A stretch of 64,000 nucleotides of DNA from Trematomus loennbergii (taxonomy: Eukaryota; Chordata; Actinopteri; Perciformes; Nototheniidae), in the NCBI GenBank assembly GCA_012861695.1, contig JAAOOA010001121.1, positions 1 to 64,000 on the forward strand, given 5' to 3'. A program made the position numbers and the translations under genes. Below, one piece after another: positions 24,999 through 35,876 of the stretch; the stretch's first letter is position 1, and each line of letters opens with the position of its first letter. The notes beneath the pieces are model-generated. The model did not search any database and was not told the origin of the DNA. It saw nothing but the letters and a program-made list of their open reading frames with translations.

Positions 24999-26062
24999 GT
25001 TGCGGTCGAATAGTCCATTTAGCTTAGGAACCTTCCTAACGGAGTGAAATGACCCGGAAGTCCCTCAGTGGCAGCCATGATAAGTGCCGTTCGAATTCTC
25101 TAAATGAAAGGAAAGGAGGTTTCAAACTTCCTTTATAACCTCCTTTAGCTTAGGAACCACTGGACCTCCCTAACCTAAACGAGAGGAGAAAATGCTGCCC
25201 CACAATGCCTTGCGGCCGCGGCATTTGCCGTCACACAAGTCGGCCGTTCACGGAAACAACCGATTATGAACGAGAAATGATATCATGAAAGTTACGGTGC
25301 TTATTAAGCATTTTAAAACGTATGCGGTAAGTTGCCAAAGTGCTTTGTTTTGAACGTTCATCAGTATTATAATCAAAAAGAGAAATATGAATGTTAGTTT
25401 TTATTGAAATGATCAAATAAAGTCAACATTTCACAGTCTTTACTGAGCTGTGTGGGGTTTGTTCAACTTTTAAAAGATGTTTGAATGGTGATATACACAG
25501 TGATAGATGTTAAGGACGACTAACGTTTATAATAAATACATTTGTATTGATTTTAAGATATTTTCATAGTTCATACAATCATACGTATTGGGATCATTTG
25601 TATTAATGTGGACTGGAGGGAGAGGGTGACGAGCATAAGTTTCACTTTCCTTTTTTATTTCAATTCCAACTTTGGTCATGAAGAATATGTTTCTCTGTTG
25701 TCCCCGTTCATAAAGCATAAAACAACAGCATCAGAGCACGGTGCAGAGTCTCTAGGTGAGTTTACAGTAATCCCTCGTTCTTATTAAACATCCCTGTTGT
25801 AGTCCGCTGTATAGAAAACTGTAGTTTCCATAGTTTCCCCACAGCAGCAGGCGCACATTTATGACCTCCGCTGGCGCATCATAAACACGTCGGATCGTGA
25901 AAGTGCAGTCGGATTCTCTAAAGTACCGCAGTCTCTTCTCCTAAATCCTTTTGAATTCTCCTATCCACTATCCCTTAACCCCATGACGTTTCACACAGAG
26001 GTCAAGGAATAGACGATAGGGTTAGAATTTAGAAGCTGATTTTTGGACTATTTGACCGCAAC
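24999..26062. mobile_element. Non-autonomous DNA transposon with 5-bp TSD (1064 bp)
   Basis: Inverted termini gttgcggtc[g/a]aatagtcc. The pentamer cccag flanks both sides (24994-24998 and 26063-26067). No transposase. The superfamily is uncertain because 5-bp TSDs are uncommon. Near both ends there are gcttaggaacc and cctaacgga-like blocks. Confidence 0.7.
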
Positions 26063-26187
26063 CCCAGTCTCAGTTATATCTCTCACAGGCTCCGCCCTCT
26101 ACTGGACTCTAATGCAAGCATTCACCTACTGAGATTTCTATAGACGTAGCCGGCCCCGGGCCGGGCCTACCTGAATGCGCGCGCATC

Positions 26188-26200
26188 TCACCGTATAAAA
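26188..26200 (+). promoter_or_regulatory. TATA-like box in the DIRS left terminus
   Basis: The phrase accgtataaaagg lies about 120 bases into the element and could direct its transcription. The mirrored right end carries ccttttatacggtg in the opposite sense near 31670. Confidence 0.45.
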
Positions 26201-26407
26201 GGAGGCCTCGCCTCCTGACTATCATCCCTTTCTCTTCAGCGAGCGGGCAACATCTGAAGCAGAGATAAGACGTTTGAAAGAAGAAGAAAGAGTTATCATA
26301 CCTCCAGGAGACCAGGGCCTGTCCTTCGTGCCCTGGCTTAAATAGCGGGTGCCGATCCCCACCACCTCTGCTTCGAGTGTTTGGGGGACCAGGATATGGC
26401 AGAGGCG

Positions 26408-26468
26408 GTGCCATTCACGTTCGCCATTCACGTTCGCCATTCACGTTCGCCATTCACGTTCGCCATTC
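26408..26468. repeat. 13-bp tandem repeat in DIRS leader
   Basis: Four to five copies of cattcacgttcgc run head to tail between the left terminus and the coding part. Confidence 0.85.
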
Positions 26469-28179
26469 CTTCCGGGTCTGGCATCCATGGAAGTCCACCG
26501 CCCAGGGTGCGCGGCCCTCGTGAGAGTGGCCGCGGCGCGGCCCTCGTAAAAGAGTGGCCGCGGTGCGCTGTAATCTCCCTGGATGATGATCATGGTGGCG
26601 GGTGTGTGGGCTACTCGTTCATTGCTAGAGATGCCCCCGCCTCACCAGGTCAGAGCGATTATTGGGCCGTAAGGCCGAATAAGTAGCTTGGTCCACGGGC
26701 CTTGCCCCAGGCCCGGTTCCCCCGGGGACCGGTGCTCGGTGGCTTCACATGATATAGGGTTGACCCTACTTCATCACAGGCCGCCGCCGCTGACTGCCGT
26801 GTGATGTCCCTGGGATATCACGCCGCATGGCACTTTCCAAAGAGGACCGTGTTGATCTCCTGGGAGCCCCCGTGTTTACGGAAGGGCTCTATGGATCGAT
26901 CTCCTTGCTCACGGGATAAGGAGTAATCGCAGCGTGGCTGCTTCTTGTGTTTCTTTCCAGAGGAAGAAACACTGTCCTACACTCCCCGCCCCTCTGTAAA
27001 CCCCAGTATAGGGAGCCAGCAGGTGGGTGTGTGCACGTGAGTGGAATAAACCGAGTGCTGTCAAAGCACTGTGCGGGTTCAAGAGACGCTATTGCCGGCG
27101 TGCTGTTGTCAGAAAACACACCTTGCCTGGTATAATAGCTCCGATTAATGCATTATTTCACCGTTGAAGGGGAAATACAGCGTGAATACGTGGGCGCGCG
27201 GCCCTCGTAAAAGAGTGGCCGCGGTGCGTTCAGGGACCTCCGCAGGAGAACGGTGGTTTACGTTTGTAAACTCTAGTTCCAGGGTGATGTGTGTGTGTGG
27301 GAAAAATGCATTCAGTAAAAAACGATTGCATTTATCCCAGAGTAAGAGTCTCTCTCCACAATTCCACTTTTCCCCATAATATCCGTTTCAAAGAGACGGC
27401 ATTGTGACGGCGCGCACGGCCCCCCTCCCCCGAGGGGGGCCGCGGTGCGTTCAAAGACCTCAGTAGAGAGAAGAGTCACGCAGCGCGCGCTCCTCCTCCA
27501 CAGGCTTTCCTGCGGACGAGGGAGCGCAGCGCGACGGTGAGACGAAGGGAGAGGTGCCGGCACGGAGATCCCGTGCCCGCGGCGCCCTCCACCTCTTCGG
27601 CCACGGATCTGACTGGCGGGGGAAGAAAATCTCTCCGCCCGGGACGAGAGGACGAATCCCGCTCCTCCCTGTATAATACACAGATCACTACGTTTTCTAA
27701 TAAGAATGAGGTTGATCTGTATCCAAATCTAAGTGTTTGTTTCCACAAATGCTACACTTACACACAATGTTAACCGTACAAATTCCCATCGCTGCCCCAA
27801 CTGTAGCTCCTGTAAAGGAGGTGGCTAGTGGGCATGCACAGATGAGAGGGATGAACCGCAGGGAGTGCTATCTAAAGGAAAGCTCTATGCGGCGTATTGC
27901 TGTCAGAGAACACACTACGCCTAGAGCAAAGACTCCAATTAATGCAGTTTACCGTAGTGGTAAATCCTGCATTATGGCGGAGCCCGCACTCACACAAGAG
28001 CGCGTGGCGGTGCGTTCAGGGACCTTAGTAAAAACACACTACGCCTATAAAGACTCCGATTAATGCTGTTTACGTAGTGGTGAGAACAGCATTATGGTGG
28101 AGCGCGCACTCACACAAGAGCGTGAGGCAGTGCGTTCAGGTACCTCAGTAAATAATCGGTCCTTTCTGTGTCGACCCTC

Positions 28180-28700
28180 CGTGGGCAAATCTTCCATCAT
28201 GGGAGTTTTGCGGCGGAACGGGTCACCAGAGAGTATCACAGCTTCATAGCTGCGGGCCCACAGCTGAGGGCTTGTCCATAAACACAAGTTATGGGGGAAT
28301 CGAAAAACTCAACCTGAAAGACGCGTACTTTCATGTGGAAATTGCTCCAGAGCACAGAAAGTATCTGCGTTTTGCCTTCCAGGGAATAGCCTACGAGTAC
28401 AACAGGCTGCCGTTTGGCTATTCCCTATCCCCCCGCACATTCAGCAAATGTGTGGCCACAGCGCTTCAACCGCTGCGCGCCCACGGCATGAGAGTTTTCT
28501 TTACCTAGACGACTCATAGTCATGGCTGGGTCCCGGGGAACAGGCAACGTTTTGCACAGCACGATTGATCACACACCTAACCAAATTAGGCTTTGCGATC
28601 AATTGGAAAAAGAGCGCCCCATACCTCACCAACAGGCGTTGTATTTGGGAGTGGTGCTCGATGCAGACGCGCTACGCGCCACCCTGTCAGAGAGCAGACG
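28180..28700 (+). pseudogene. DIRS reverse transcriptase fragments
   Basis: The frame 28272-28508 has LNLKDAYFHVEIAPEHRKYL and then FAFQGIAYEYNRLPFGYSLS, the palm of a DIRS reverse transcriptase. The catalytic YLDD box follows at about 28502-28520 but only in another frame, because of a shift just before it. The next frame (28522-28839) continues with QIRLCDQLEKERPIPHQQAL and LGVVLDADALRATLSE. The N-terminal fingers are missing upstream, so this copy cannot make a working enzyme. Confidence 0.85.
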
Positions 28701-28860
28701 TGCGTCCCTTCTCAGGGCGGTGCACAGGCTGCGACAGGGGGCAACTGTGACAGCTTTAACTGTCATGCAGACGCTGGGTCTCATGGCGGCTGCTCACATG
28801 GTGGTCCCGCTGGGGTTACTACATATGCGCCGCCTGTAGAGGTGGTTCTCCAGCCTGCGT

Positions 28861-29784
28861 TTGGATCCCACGAGGCACAAACAGCGGCTGGTGACCATCC
28901 CTCCCTCAGTGGAGGGCAACCTCCGGTTTTGGGGGTCCCCGGATCACCTCCGGAGGGGGTCTCCACTGGGACGGGTGACCTCCTACATCACAGTGTTCAC
29001 GGACGCATCCAGAACAGGATGGGGAGGGACCTGCCTGAAGAGGGCTATAGGTGGGCGCTGGGCTCTAACAGAGTCTCGACACAGCAACCTCCTAGAGCTA
29101 CGGGCAGTAGTGTTAGTCCTCCGGCATTTCATGCCCCTTATTCAAGGGAGACATGTAATGGTCAGGAGCGACAACAGCACCACAGTGGCTTATATCAACA
29201 GGCAGGGCGGAGTCCGCTCCTTGTTGGCCACAGCGGAGAGGCTGTGGTTATGGGCTTCAGAGGTGATGTTATCTCTGAGAGCCCTCCATATCCCGGGACT
29301 GGAGAACAGGGGGGCCGACCTCATGTCGAGGTGCGGCCCCCTGCCAAGCGAATGGACGCTTCACCCGGACGTGGTGAAGCAGATCTGGGCCCAGTTCGGG
29401 AGAGCAGAAGTGGACCTGTTCGCCAGCCGGCCCAACAGCCACTGTGCCCTGTGGTTTTCCATGGCCCTGAGCGACGACCCGCCCTTGGGGGTGGACACGT
29501 TTGCACACGAGCCATGGCCAAGGAAGCTGCTCTACGCCTTTCCACCGCTGCGTCTCATTCTCCCTCTCCTGGGGAGAGTGAGGCGAGAACGTCTGGCAGT
29601 CATCCTCGTAGCACCGGATCGCGTCGGGGCTCCGTGGTACTCAGAGATGACACAGATGAAGGTGGGCCAGCCCTGGGCAATCCCCCAGTTCTGGGGGGCG
29701 ATGTCTCAAGAGGCAGGTGCAATCGGGGCGATACCTGTCACTGTGAATAGGTTGCTAATTTATACCCCTGTAATTATGTTGTGA
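28861..29784 (+). CDS. DIRS RNase H domain and C-terminal pol part
   Basis: The 307-codon frame has VFTDASRTGWGG near residue 43 (first RNase H aspartate), ELRAVVLVLRHF near 75 (glutamate), VRSDNSTTVAYINRQGG near 100 (second aspartate) and HIPGLENRGADLMSR near 145 (histidine and last aspartate). All key acidic positions are kept. The part after it, VDLFASRPNSHCALWFS, is the usual DIRS segment between RNase H and the next domain. The last few codons come from an inserted LINE tail that begins at about 29750. The real start is upstream in the RT, in the damaged part. Confidence 0.85.
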   Translation: MDPTRHKQRLVTIPPSVEGNLRFWGSPDHLRRGSPLGRVTSYITVFTDASRTGWGGTCLKRAIGGRWALTESRHSNLLELRAVVLVLRHFMPLIQGRHVMVRSDNSTTVAYINRQGGVRSLLATAERLWLWASEVMLSLRALHIPGLENRGADLMSRCGPLPSEWTLHPDVVKQIWAQFGRAEVDLFASRPNSHCALWFSMALSDDPPLGVDTFAHEPWPRKLLYAFPPLRLILPLLGRVRRERLAVILVAPDRVGAPWYSEMTQMKVGQPWAIPQFWGAMSQEAGAIGAIPVTVNRLLIYTPVIML

Positions 29785-29910
29785 TGTCCTTTTTGTTTTC
29801 TGTTGTTTTTATGTGTAACTAATGTACCGCAGGTCTTCCTTGAAAAAGAGATCGTTGATCTCAATGGGATTTTTTAACCTGGTTAAATAAAGGCTACAAA
29901 CAAACAAACC
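29750..29910 (+). mobile_element. 5'-truncated L2-like LINE tail inserted in DIRS
   Basis: This segment is nearly the same as the complement of 46145-46305, the 3' end of the LINE at 46145-47802. It includes ggtcttccttgaaaaagaga, gttaaataaaggctac and the terminal aaacaaacaaac. It sits exactly between the RNase H and recombinase genes of the DIRS element and cuts the upstream frame. Confidence 0.85.
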
Positions 29911-29934
29911 CACTCTGGGCCGTCCTCTCCAGGC

Positions 29935-30906
29935 TTGGCTCCTGAGAGGGACAGGCTGAGACAGGGTGGATTGTCTGACAGTGTTATTCAGTCTATCCAG
30001 GCAGCTAGAGCTGGATCCACCACAGCCTGTTACAGGCCAAAGTGGCTAGGATTCCAGCGATGGTGTGAGAAGCGGAGAATAGAGCCCCTATCTTGTGAGT
30101 TAGGCTCTATTTTATCCTTCTTACAGTTACTGGTGGACAGAGGGCTTGCTCATTCAACAGTGAAAGTGTATGCAGCAGCCATCTCGTCCTGCCATGAGGG
30201 ATTTGGCGGCAGGTCAGCCTTTAGTCAGCCACTGATGTCACGGTTTTTACAGGGGGTCAGGAGGCTGCGCCCAGTAGTGCACGCCTCCACCCCGCAGTGG
30301 GACCTGCCCCTAGTGCTCGAGGCTCTGGTCTCAGAACCATTTGAGCCTCTGGAGCTCTCCTCCCTGAAAGCACTGTCGTGGAAGACAGCTTTGCTTCTTG
30401 GCTTAACGTCAGCCAAAAGAGTGTCCGAGTTAACTGCTCTGTCGGTGCACCCGAGCTGTTTACTGATTCGGGGTGACCAGAGCGGCGCGACACTCAGACC
30501 GAACCCCTCCTTTGTGCCTAAAAACCTAAGGAGTGCGTTCAGGTCGAGGGCTATTCAGTTAGGGGGTTTTAGTCTCCCCCCCCATGGTGGGACCAGGGAA
30601 GCTAAACTGCACCTCCTCTGCCCGGTGCGTGCGCTAGCATGTTATGTGGAGCTCAAGGCTGCCCTTAGACGCACCGAACAGCTGTTCGTGTGCTTTGGGG
30701 GCGGGGTGATCGGGAAAGCTCTGTCCAAGAAACGCCTGGCAGGCTGGCTCTGCGAGTGCATTGCATATGCCTACGGACAGGCAGGGAGAGCCTGCCCCAC
30801 GGGGATTCGTGCACACTCCACACGGGCTGTAGCTGTGTCAACAGCCTTATTCAACGGTGTGAGTGTGGAGGATATATGCACAGGTCAACGCCAGGCCCCT
30901 TCATAA
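29935..30906 (+). CDS. DIRS tyrosine recombinase
   Basis: The frame of 323 codons has an N-terminal core-binding part (QAARAGSTTACYRPKWLGFQ, then LLVDRGLAHSTVKVYAAAIS) and a catalytic part. The first catalytic arginine is in LLLGLTSAKRVSEL. The box HSTRAVAVSTAL (about residue 291) supplies the histidine and second arginine. The frame stops at GQRQAPS, before a clear final tyrosine, so the last catalytic residue is not seen in frame; 30907-31010 may hold it after a shift. In DIRS elements this enzyme inserts the circular cDNA without a target duplication. The start is uncertain because of the LINE tail just upstream. Confidence 0.8.
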   Translation: MAPERDRLRQGGLSDSVIQSIQAARAGSTTACYRPKWLGFQRWCEKRRIEPLSCELGSILSFLQLLVDRGLAHSTVKVYAAAISSCHEGFGGRSAFSQPLMSRFLQGVRRLRPVVHASTPQWDLPLVLEALVSEPFEPLELSSLKALSWKTALLLGLTSAKRVSELTALSVHPSCLLIRGDQSGATLRPNPSFVPKNLRSAFRSRAIQLGGFSLPPHGGTREAKLHLLCPVRALACYVELKAALRRTEQLFVCFGGGVIGKALSKKRLAGWLCECIAYAYGQAGRACPTGIRAHSTRAVAVSTALFNGVSVEDICTGQRQAPS

Positions 30907-31510
30907 AGTGTTATCTCTTGACATGTCTGGCTCTTTCTCTGCGTCTGTGCTTGCTGGGGCAACACAGGACTGGTGAGGAGGGGGGGGGCTGTGGGTCAGT
31001 AGGCATCTGACCCCCTCCCCGGACGTAATGCGCCTTCACCTTTCCCGGGCCCTCTGAGGTCCCGGGATGGGCGAGGTGCGCACTGGCCCATTAAGGGGCG
31101 GATGGGCTACCCCCCTCCTGCCGAGAGAGTGTGTGGACACACTTTAGTCCACACACACTCTGCACGGGGTCAGTGTTTGAGTGTGGGGCATGGGCACTTG
31201 CACTCTCCCTGTGATCCTCAGGGACTCAGGTGCAGTGAGCCCATACAGGGCTGGGGATTCTCACCATCTGCCTATGGGCGGAGAGGGGGGGCCCCCAGCA
31301 CTGTTTTTTGAGCACGCTTTCTGCGAGGTAAGCGCAGCAGAGTGTGCTCTGTCAGCCGCAGCCCAGACTTCTCCTCGGTCACAACCAGGTTAAAGGAGAA
31401 TGTGGGGCAGCAGCTGCTGACCAGAAAAGCCGGTCAGGGGCAGTAGGGTGGAATGGTGTTGTTGGACGGCAGTGCGCGTATACATCAGGGCTCCACCCAC
31501 TGTACCCATA

Positions 31511-31595
31511 GAGTCCAGTAGAGGGCGGAGCCTGTGAGAGATATAACGCTGGGTTACGTATTGTAACCCTTGTTATATTAACACAGGCGGAGCCC
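31511..31595. repeat. DIRS internal complementary region
   Basis: It reads as the complement of 26073-26106 followed by the complement of about 31790-31837, fused at AAC. It is needed for circular cDNA formation in the DIRS model. Confidence 0.85.
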
Positions 31596-31837
31596 TCTAC
31601 TCAGGGCACTGTCTGTCCTATATCGCTCGCTGAAGAGAGGTGTAGGATGATAGTCAGGAGGCGAGGCCTCCTTTTATACGGTGAGATGCGTGCGCATTCA
31701 GGTAGGCCCGCCCTGGGGCCGGCTACGTCTATAGAAATCTCAGTAGGTGAATGCTTATATAGAGGGTAGTACCCATAGAGTCCAGTAGAGGGCTCCGCCT
31801 GTGTTAATATAACAAGGGTTACAATACGTAACCCAGC

Positions 31838-34123
31838 GTTTTGTGATAAATACTTGTATATGCTGCTCATGCTCTTTCTGCATATCATGTATTTATTTTG
31901 CTATGTATATAAATGTCAGGTTCTTAAATGTTGTATGTGAGGGACTACGGATGGTAATTAGCTCAAAGCTAAAATCCGGCATGTTTACGTTTTTAAAGCA
32001 TTATTTGTTTTAAATTAATTAATTATTATATGTACAGCACTTTGGCTCGACCAAAAATCGTTTAAAAATGTGCTATATAAATAAAACTTGATTTTATTTG
32101 ATTTTATTTGATTTGATAAATGTTCATCAATGTGCATTGTCCCTCTTCAAATAAACGATTAAATGAAAAAATGAAAAATATAATATCTTGCAGTTTCATC
32201 ATTGAGTGGATCTAGTTTTGTTTCTTTATGAAGTATGCCTGTCTGGTGATGTCAGCATTTTTCTTTCTCAAGTCTCCATTAGTTCCTTTAATCTTTCTCT
32301 CCTGCCTGAGGAAAGCATTTCTTGGTTTCTGCTCACAAAGCATAGTGGGCTATTATAGCTGGAATCTTGCTCTTATTTTTTGGGGAGAGGATGACACACC
32401 TTAATATCATATCAGATATTCCTTTGCCCTCGAAGAAAGCAATCACTAATTGTTCCTGGATGACAGATCGGGACCCTGACATCTGACGGGGGCCGGTCAC
32501 AACATGCTCACACTCATACATGTGAACGGCTGCAGGAGGCCACTCCCTCCTCCAACGTCCTATACTTGTGTTTTTCTACATTCTGTTGTTCTAGTCAATA
32601 ATAATTTCTGTTGTCTTTATGACCAAATGCCTTCACTTAATACCTAATGTTTACTGCTAGTCATCTATGTTCAGCAAGCTGAACATCTTAAACTAAGTCA
32701 TGATCATTGTAAATGTTAAACCATCTGAACATTGACATGTTAGCATTGTCATTGTGCATATGCTAGTATGGTGACATGAGTAAATACAGTGTCACAGAGA
32801 TGCTAGTTTAGCTAACTCTGAGTCTGTGATTGTGCTGCTTTGGGTTTTGTAACCTCTTCTTTTGTCAATCTCTGCCTGCAGTGCTTTCTACAACGACCAA
32901 GCCCTGTTGCATTGCACTGCTTTGTGGACAATGGATCACATGCACTGCTAAGTGATGTGATCCATTGTAACGTAACAAATGGTAGTTAGTGCAGCTTTAA
33001 AGGTTCTCTATTTGACATTCAGAGCATTAATCTAGAAGCCATTAACAATTTGCTAAAATGCAGTAAAGTCTACCTGAGCAGTGTGTGTGTTGTAATATCT
33101 GCTTCTGTGTGCTTTGTTAGCGTAGCCAGGTGGGCCACATGTGCACGCACCACATGTGAGTCCTTGTGTGTGCATCCAACTGACAGCTACTGCTGGCAAT
33201 GATAAAATGATGAAATCTATAGTTCCTATAGCGATGGCGTAAGGCAGTAATTAAACAACAGAGTGAGTCACATGAGACAGCCTGCCCTCCATGGGACTGT
33301 GGAGGATTTTGTCATCACTAGCACGCATGGAAGAGCAATTGCATTCTTTTTTCAGTTACATTTATTTCAGACTTATTTCGACTTTCAGACCCAGTTCAAA
33401 AATGAGTGACAGAAGCCTGGTTCTTTACAGATGGAGCATCTTATTTCAGACAGTTTGAAACGCGAGGGTCGTGATTGGCTCGTGCACGTTCCGTGATCGG
33501 CCCGTGATCGGTTCGTGATGAAGAGCCGGCCCCAGTCTGACTTGATACCGCCCCCGTGATAAATAAATGTAATTATTGTGAAGCCAGCTGCAATGGATCA
33601 TTGATCCACCAGGGGGTGCAGTGGGGTTCCACACTGGACCTCATGTGAAATCAACTTCGATACAGTAAGCTGGATGTACAGTATGTCTGGTACTAATGTA
33701 TAGCGGATCTTTGTTAAGATCCATATGTCACGGATAGGATCATAGTCTGTGCTAAATAAGACATGTAATCATTTACAAAACATCACCATGTTGTTATTTA
33801 ACAAAATAATGTTGTTTAGTCGGAAAAAAAGAACGAGAGGAAATGCAGCTGGCTCTCCCGATTTTTAATCCTAATTTAATCATCATCTTCACCACGATCA
33901 TTTATGTTTATGTTCGCCGAATTGACATGAAATCACTGACAAATATGAATATTCTGTATTCAACTTCATTAAAACAATCAGGACCCTGGGTGTTATTTTT
34001 CCCCACAATGAGAAATAGTCAGAAAAGCAGAAAAAGAACACTCAAACCGAGAGATGAGTTATTATTACAACGTGACTTCACTATTATTTAACAACTGTTT
34101 TTATTGGGTTCTTTTATTTGGGG
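31838..34123. other. Dynein intron sequence with nested LINE-tail-like pieces
   Basis: At 31928-32170 a block (atgttgtatgtgagggacta) matches 50258-50392. About 100 bases of a different LINE-type tail (acagcactttggctcgacca, tgctatataaataaaacttg) interrupt it at about 32017-32115 and end in repeated attttatttg. A CTCF-like motif lies at 33606-33620. No dynein exon found. Confidence 0.45.
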
Positions 34124-34127
34124 TTAA

Positions 34128-35276
34128 GGCGAGACACGGCAGGCAAAAACATCGTTTTTCCTGCACTGGTCAATTTTGAGATTTTGTGCTATTTTGATTC
34201 CATAACATGTTTTCTTTCAGGCTTTTGGAAGGAAAACGTACAAAATACACATTTAAGTGTTTATTTTACTATAGTTTGTCTATTTGCGTCTGTACATTTC
34301 TCCTAAATTCACCAAAAGTTAGCATTCTAACGTAACATAAAGTACCGCGACCGATGTTTGCACCATGTCATCAGAGGTATCGTTTGAAAGCTCCGTCTCT
34401 CCTGCACAATCTCATCGGATCCAAATATGGTCATTTCCTTTGTATCAGCAACCAATCGTGAAAGTACAAAGGGGTCTTAAACCAAGAAACAAAATCTCAT
34501 TGGCTGGTGTCAATTTCTGACAACGTGATTCGTTCAGATGCGTCACGTGGTGTGCTAAAGCACTTCCTGGTTAGCTTTCCGCTAGAAATGTAAATCTGAA
34601 AATGGCAAAATAACGGTGAAAAAAAACGTTCACAGAGAAGACGACAACAATTGTCACTTGCACAAAGCAAGGTTATACAAAAAACAAATGACCCCGAACA
34701 TGAAATACCTTCACGGAGTGCGTCGATGCGCAAGCTATCATCCAGATAACAGGAGGGTTTAGCTAGCGTCACACTGCAATCTTTAAAGGTCGTTTTCTCA
34801 AAATGAGTTTTTTCTCCTACTCTGAGTTCGACATTTCCACTTCAGTAGCAGTTACATACACCAAACCTTCCAGTTATATTCTATCAATATTATGAAGGCT
34901 TTTACAGAAGGTTTGGTCATATATAATTCATAGCCTGAATTATATAACATTTTATACCTAAAAACATGGTGAAAATTGATATTTTAGGGGTTTGACAGTA
35001 TTTTCTGATTTATGGAGTGATACAAAGAGATATCCAAAATCCCTTCTGTAAAAGCCTTAGATACTAATATGACTACAAAATGAAACAATAATTTTGATCC
35101 TGGCTTTATCCAAAGTTCAGATTTCGGTTCCTGAAATGTGTTAAAATATGCGCATATTTCATGAGATAATGGATCATTTGCATATTTAAACTTGTATTAC
35201 AAGTAATTAACTGGAGAAATTTCTAGCTGATATCTTTAAGTTAAAAAATTGCCCTATTCACCTGGGGTGTCTCGCC
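34128..35276. mobile_element. TTAA-target DNA transposon, second family (1149 bp)
   Basis: Inverted termini ggcgagacac and gtgtctcgcc are flanked by TTAA at 34124-34127 and 35277-35280. TTAA duplications are used by piggyBac and Kolobok transposons. No transposase. The sequence differs from the other TTAA family in the window. Confidence 0.75.
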
Positions 35277-35280
35277 TTAA

Positions 35281-35876
35281 GTATAGGTGAATTGCACTAA
35301 TGTGGGAAAGATCGTGATGTGTCCTCCGATCTGCTTTATGATCTTCGTTCTCCCGCTGTGTAGATTGGGGGACCGCCGTCCTCTGTCTTCAATGTTCGAC
35401 ATCGCGTGAAACAGAGGATTTTGACATTCTGTATTCCTTGCTTACTTCCTTAAACCTTTTCTCCTCCTTATCTCTTTCATGACTTTTTATTTAATGCTTT
35501 ATAACAGCTGTAATAGTTCGTTTAGAAATCCTAGAAACACTTTTACGGCAGCTCTCATTTACGGTAACTCCTTCTGACGTCATAGCTACCCACGTATAAT
35601 ATAAACAAAGTCTTGGCTTTCAGAATATGAAACTTTTATTTACAAAATCACACGAAATACATTTGTGAAGCTTGTAAAGGGAAGATGACAGGCACCTCTC
35701 ACTCGCAATCTGCTCCTCCACAGCGCCGCCCACCTCCCTCCGGCTGAAATTATGAATGTACAGTAAGGCATAGTAATCATAGATAACACGGCAGGGTCCG
35801 TTACAGTTTGTTTTCATCTGATTTCAATAAACAAAGTCTTGGCTTTCAGAATATTAAACTTGTTTCGGCAAATTTA
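35281..35876. other. Intron sequence with a short direct duplication
   Basis: The phrase aacaaagtcttggctttcag occurs at about 35605 and 35830. It leads into the tandem array. Confidence 0.4.

Larger units (their letters stand above)
26073..31837 (+). mobile_element. DIRS retrotransposon with intact termini and internal complementary region
   Basis: The left end starts gttatatctctcacaggctc and the right end finishes aatacgtaacccagc, followed by GTT. An internal complementary region at about 31511-31595 is the complement of the left end joined to the complement of the right end, sharing the three bases AAC at the junction. This is the DIRS hallmark, used to template a circular intermediate. 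There is no TSD, as expected for tyrosine-recombinase integration. Inverted similarity of the ends extends about 180 bp inward. The coding part is damaged: gag-like and RT regions are fragmentary, RNase H and tyrosine recombinase are readable. Confidence 0.9.

Noticed and set aside
28593..29750. A 385-codon plus-strand open frame overlapping the DIRS RNase H
   Set aside because: It is the +1 shadow of the RNase H frame, rich in Gly, Pro and Ser, without any domain; the catalytic motifs are in the other frame.
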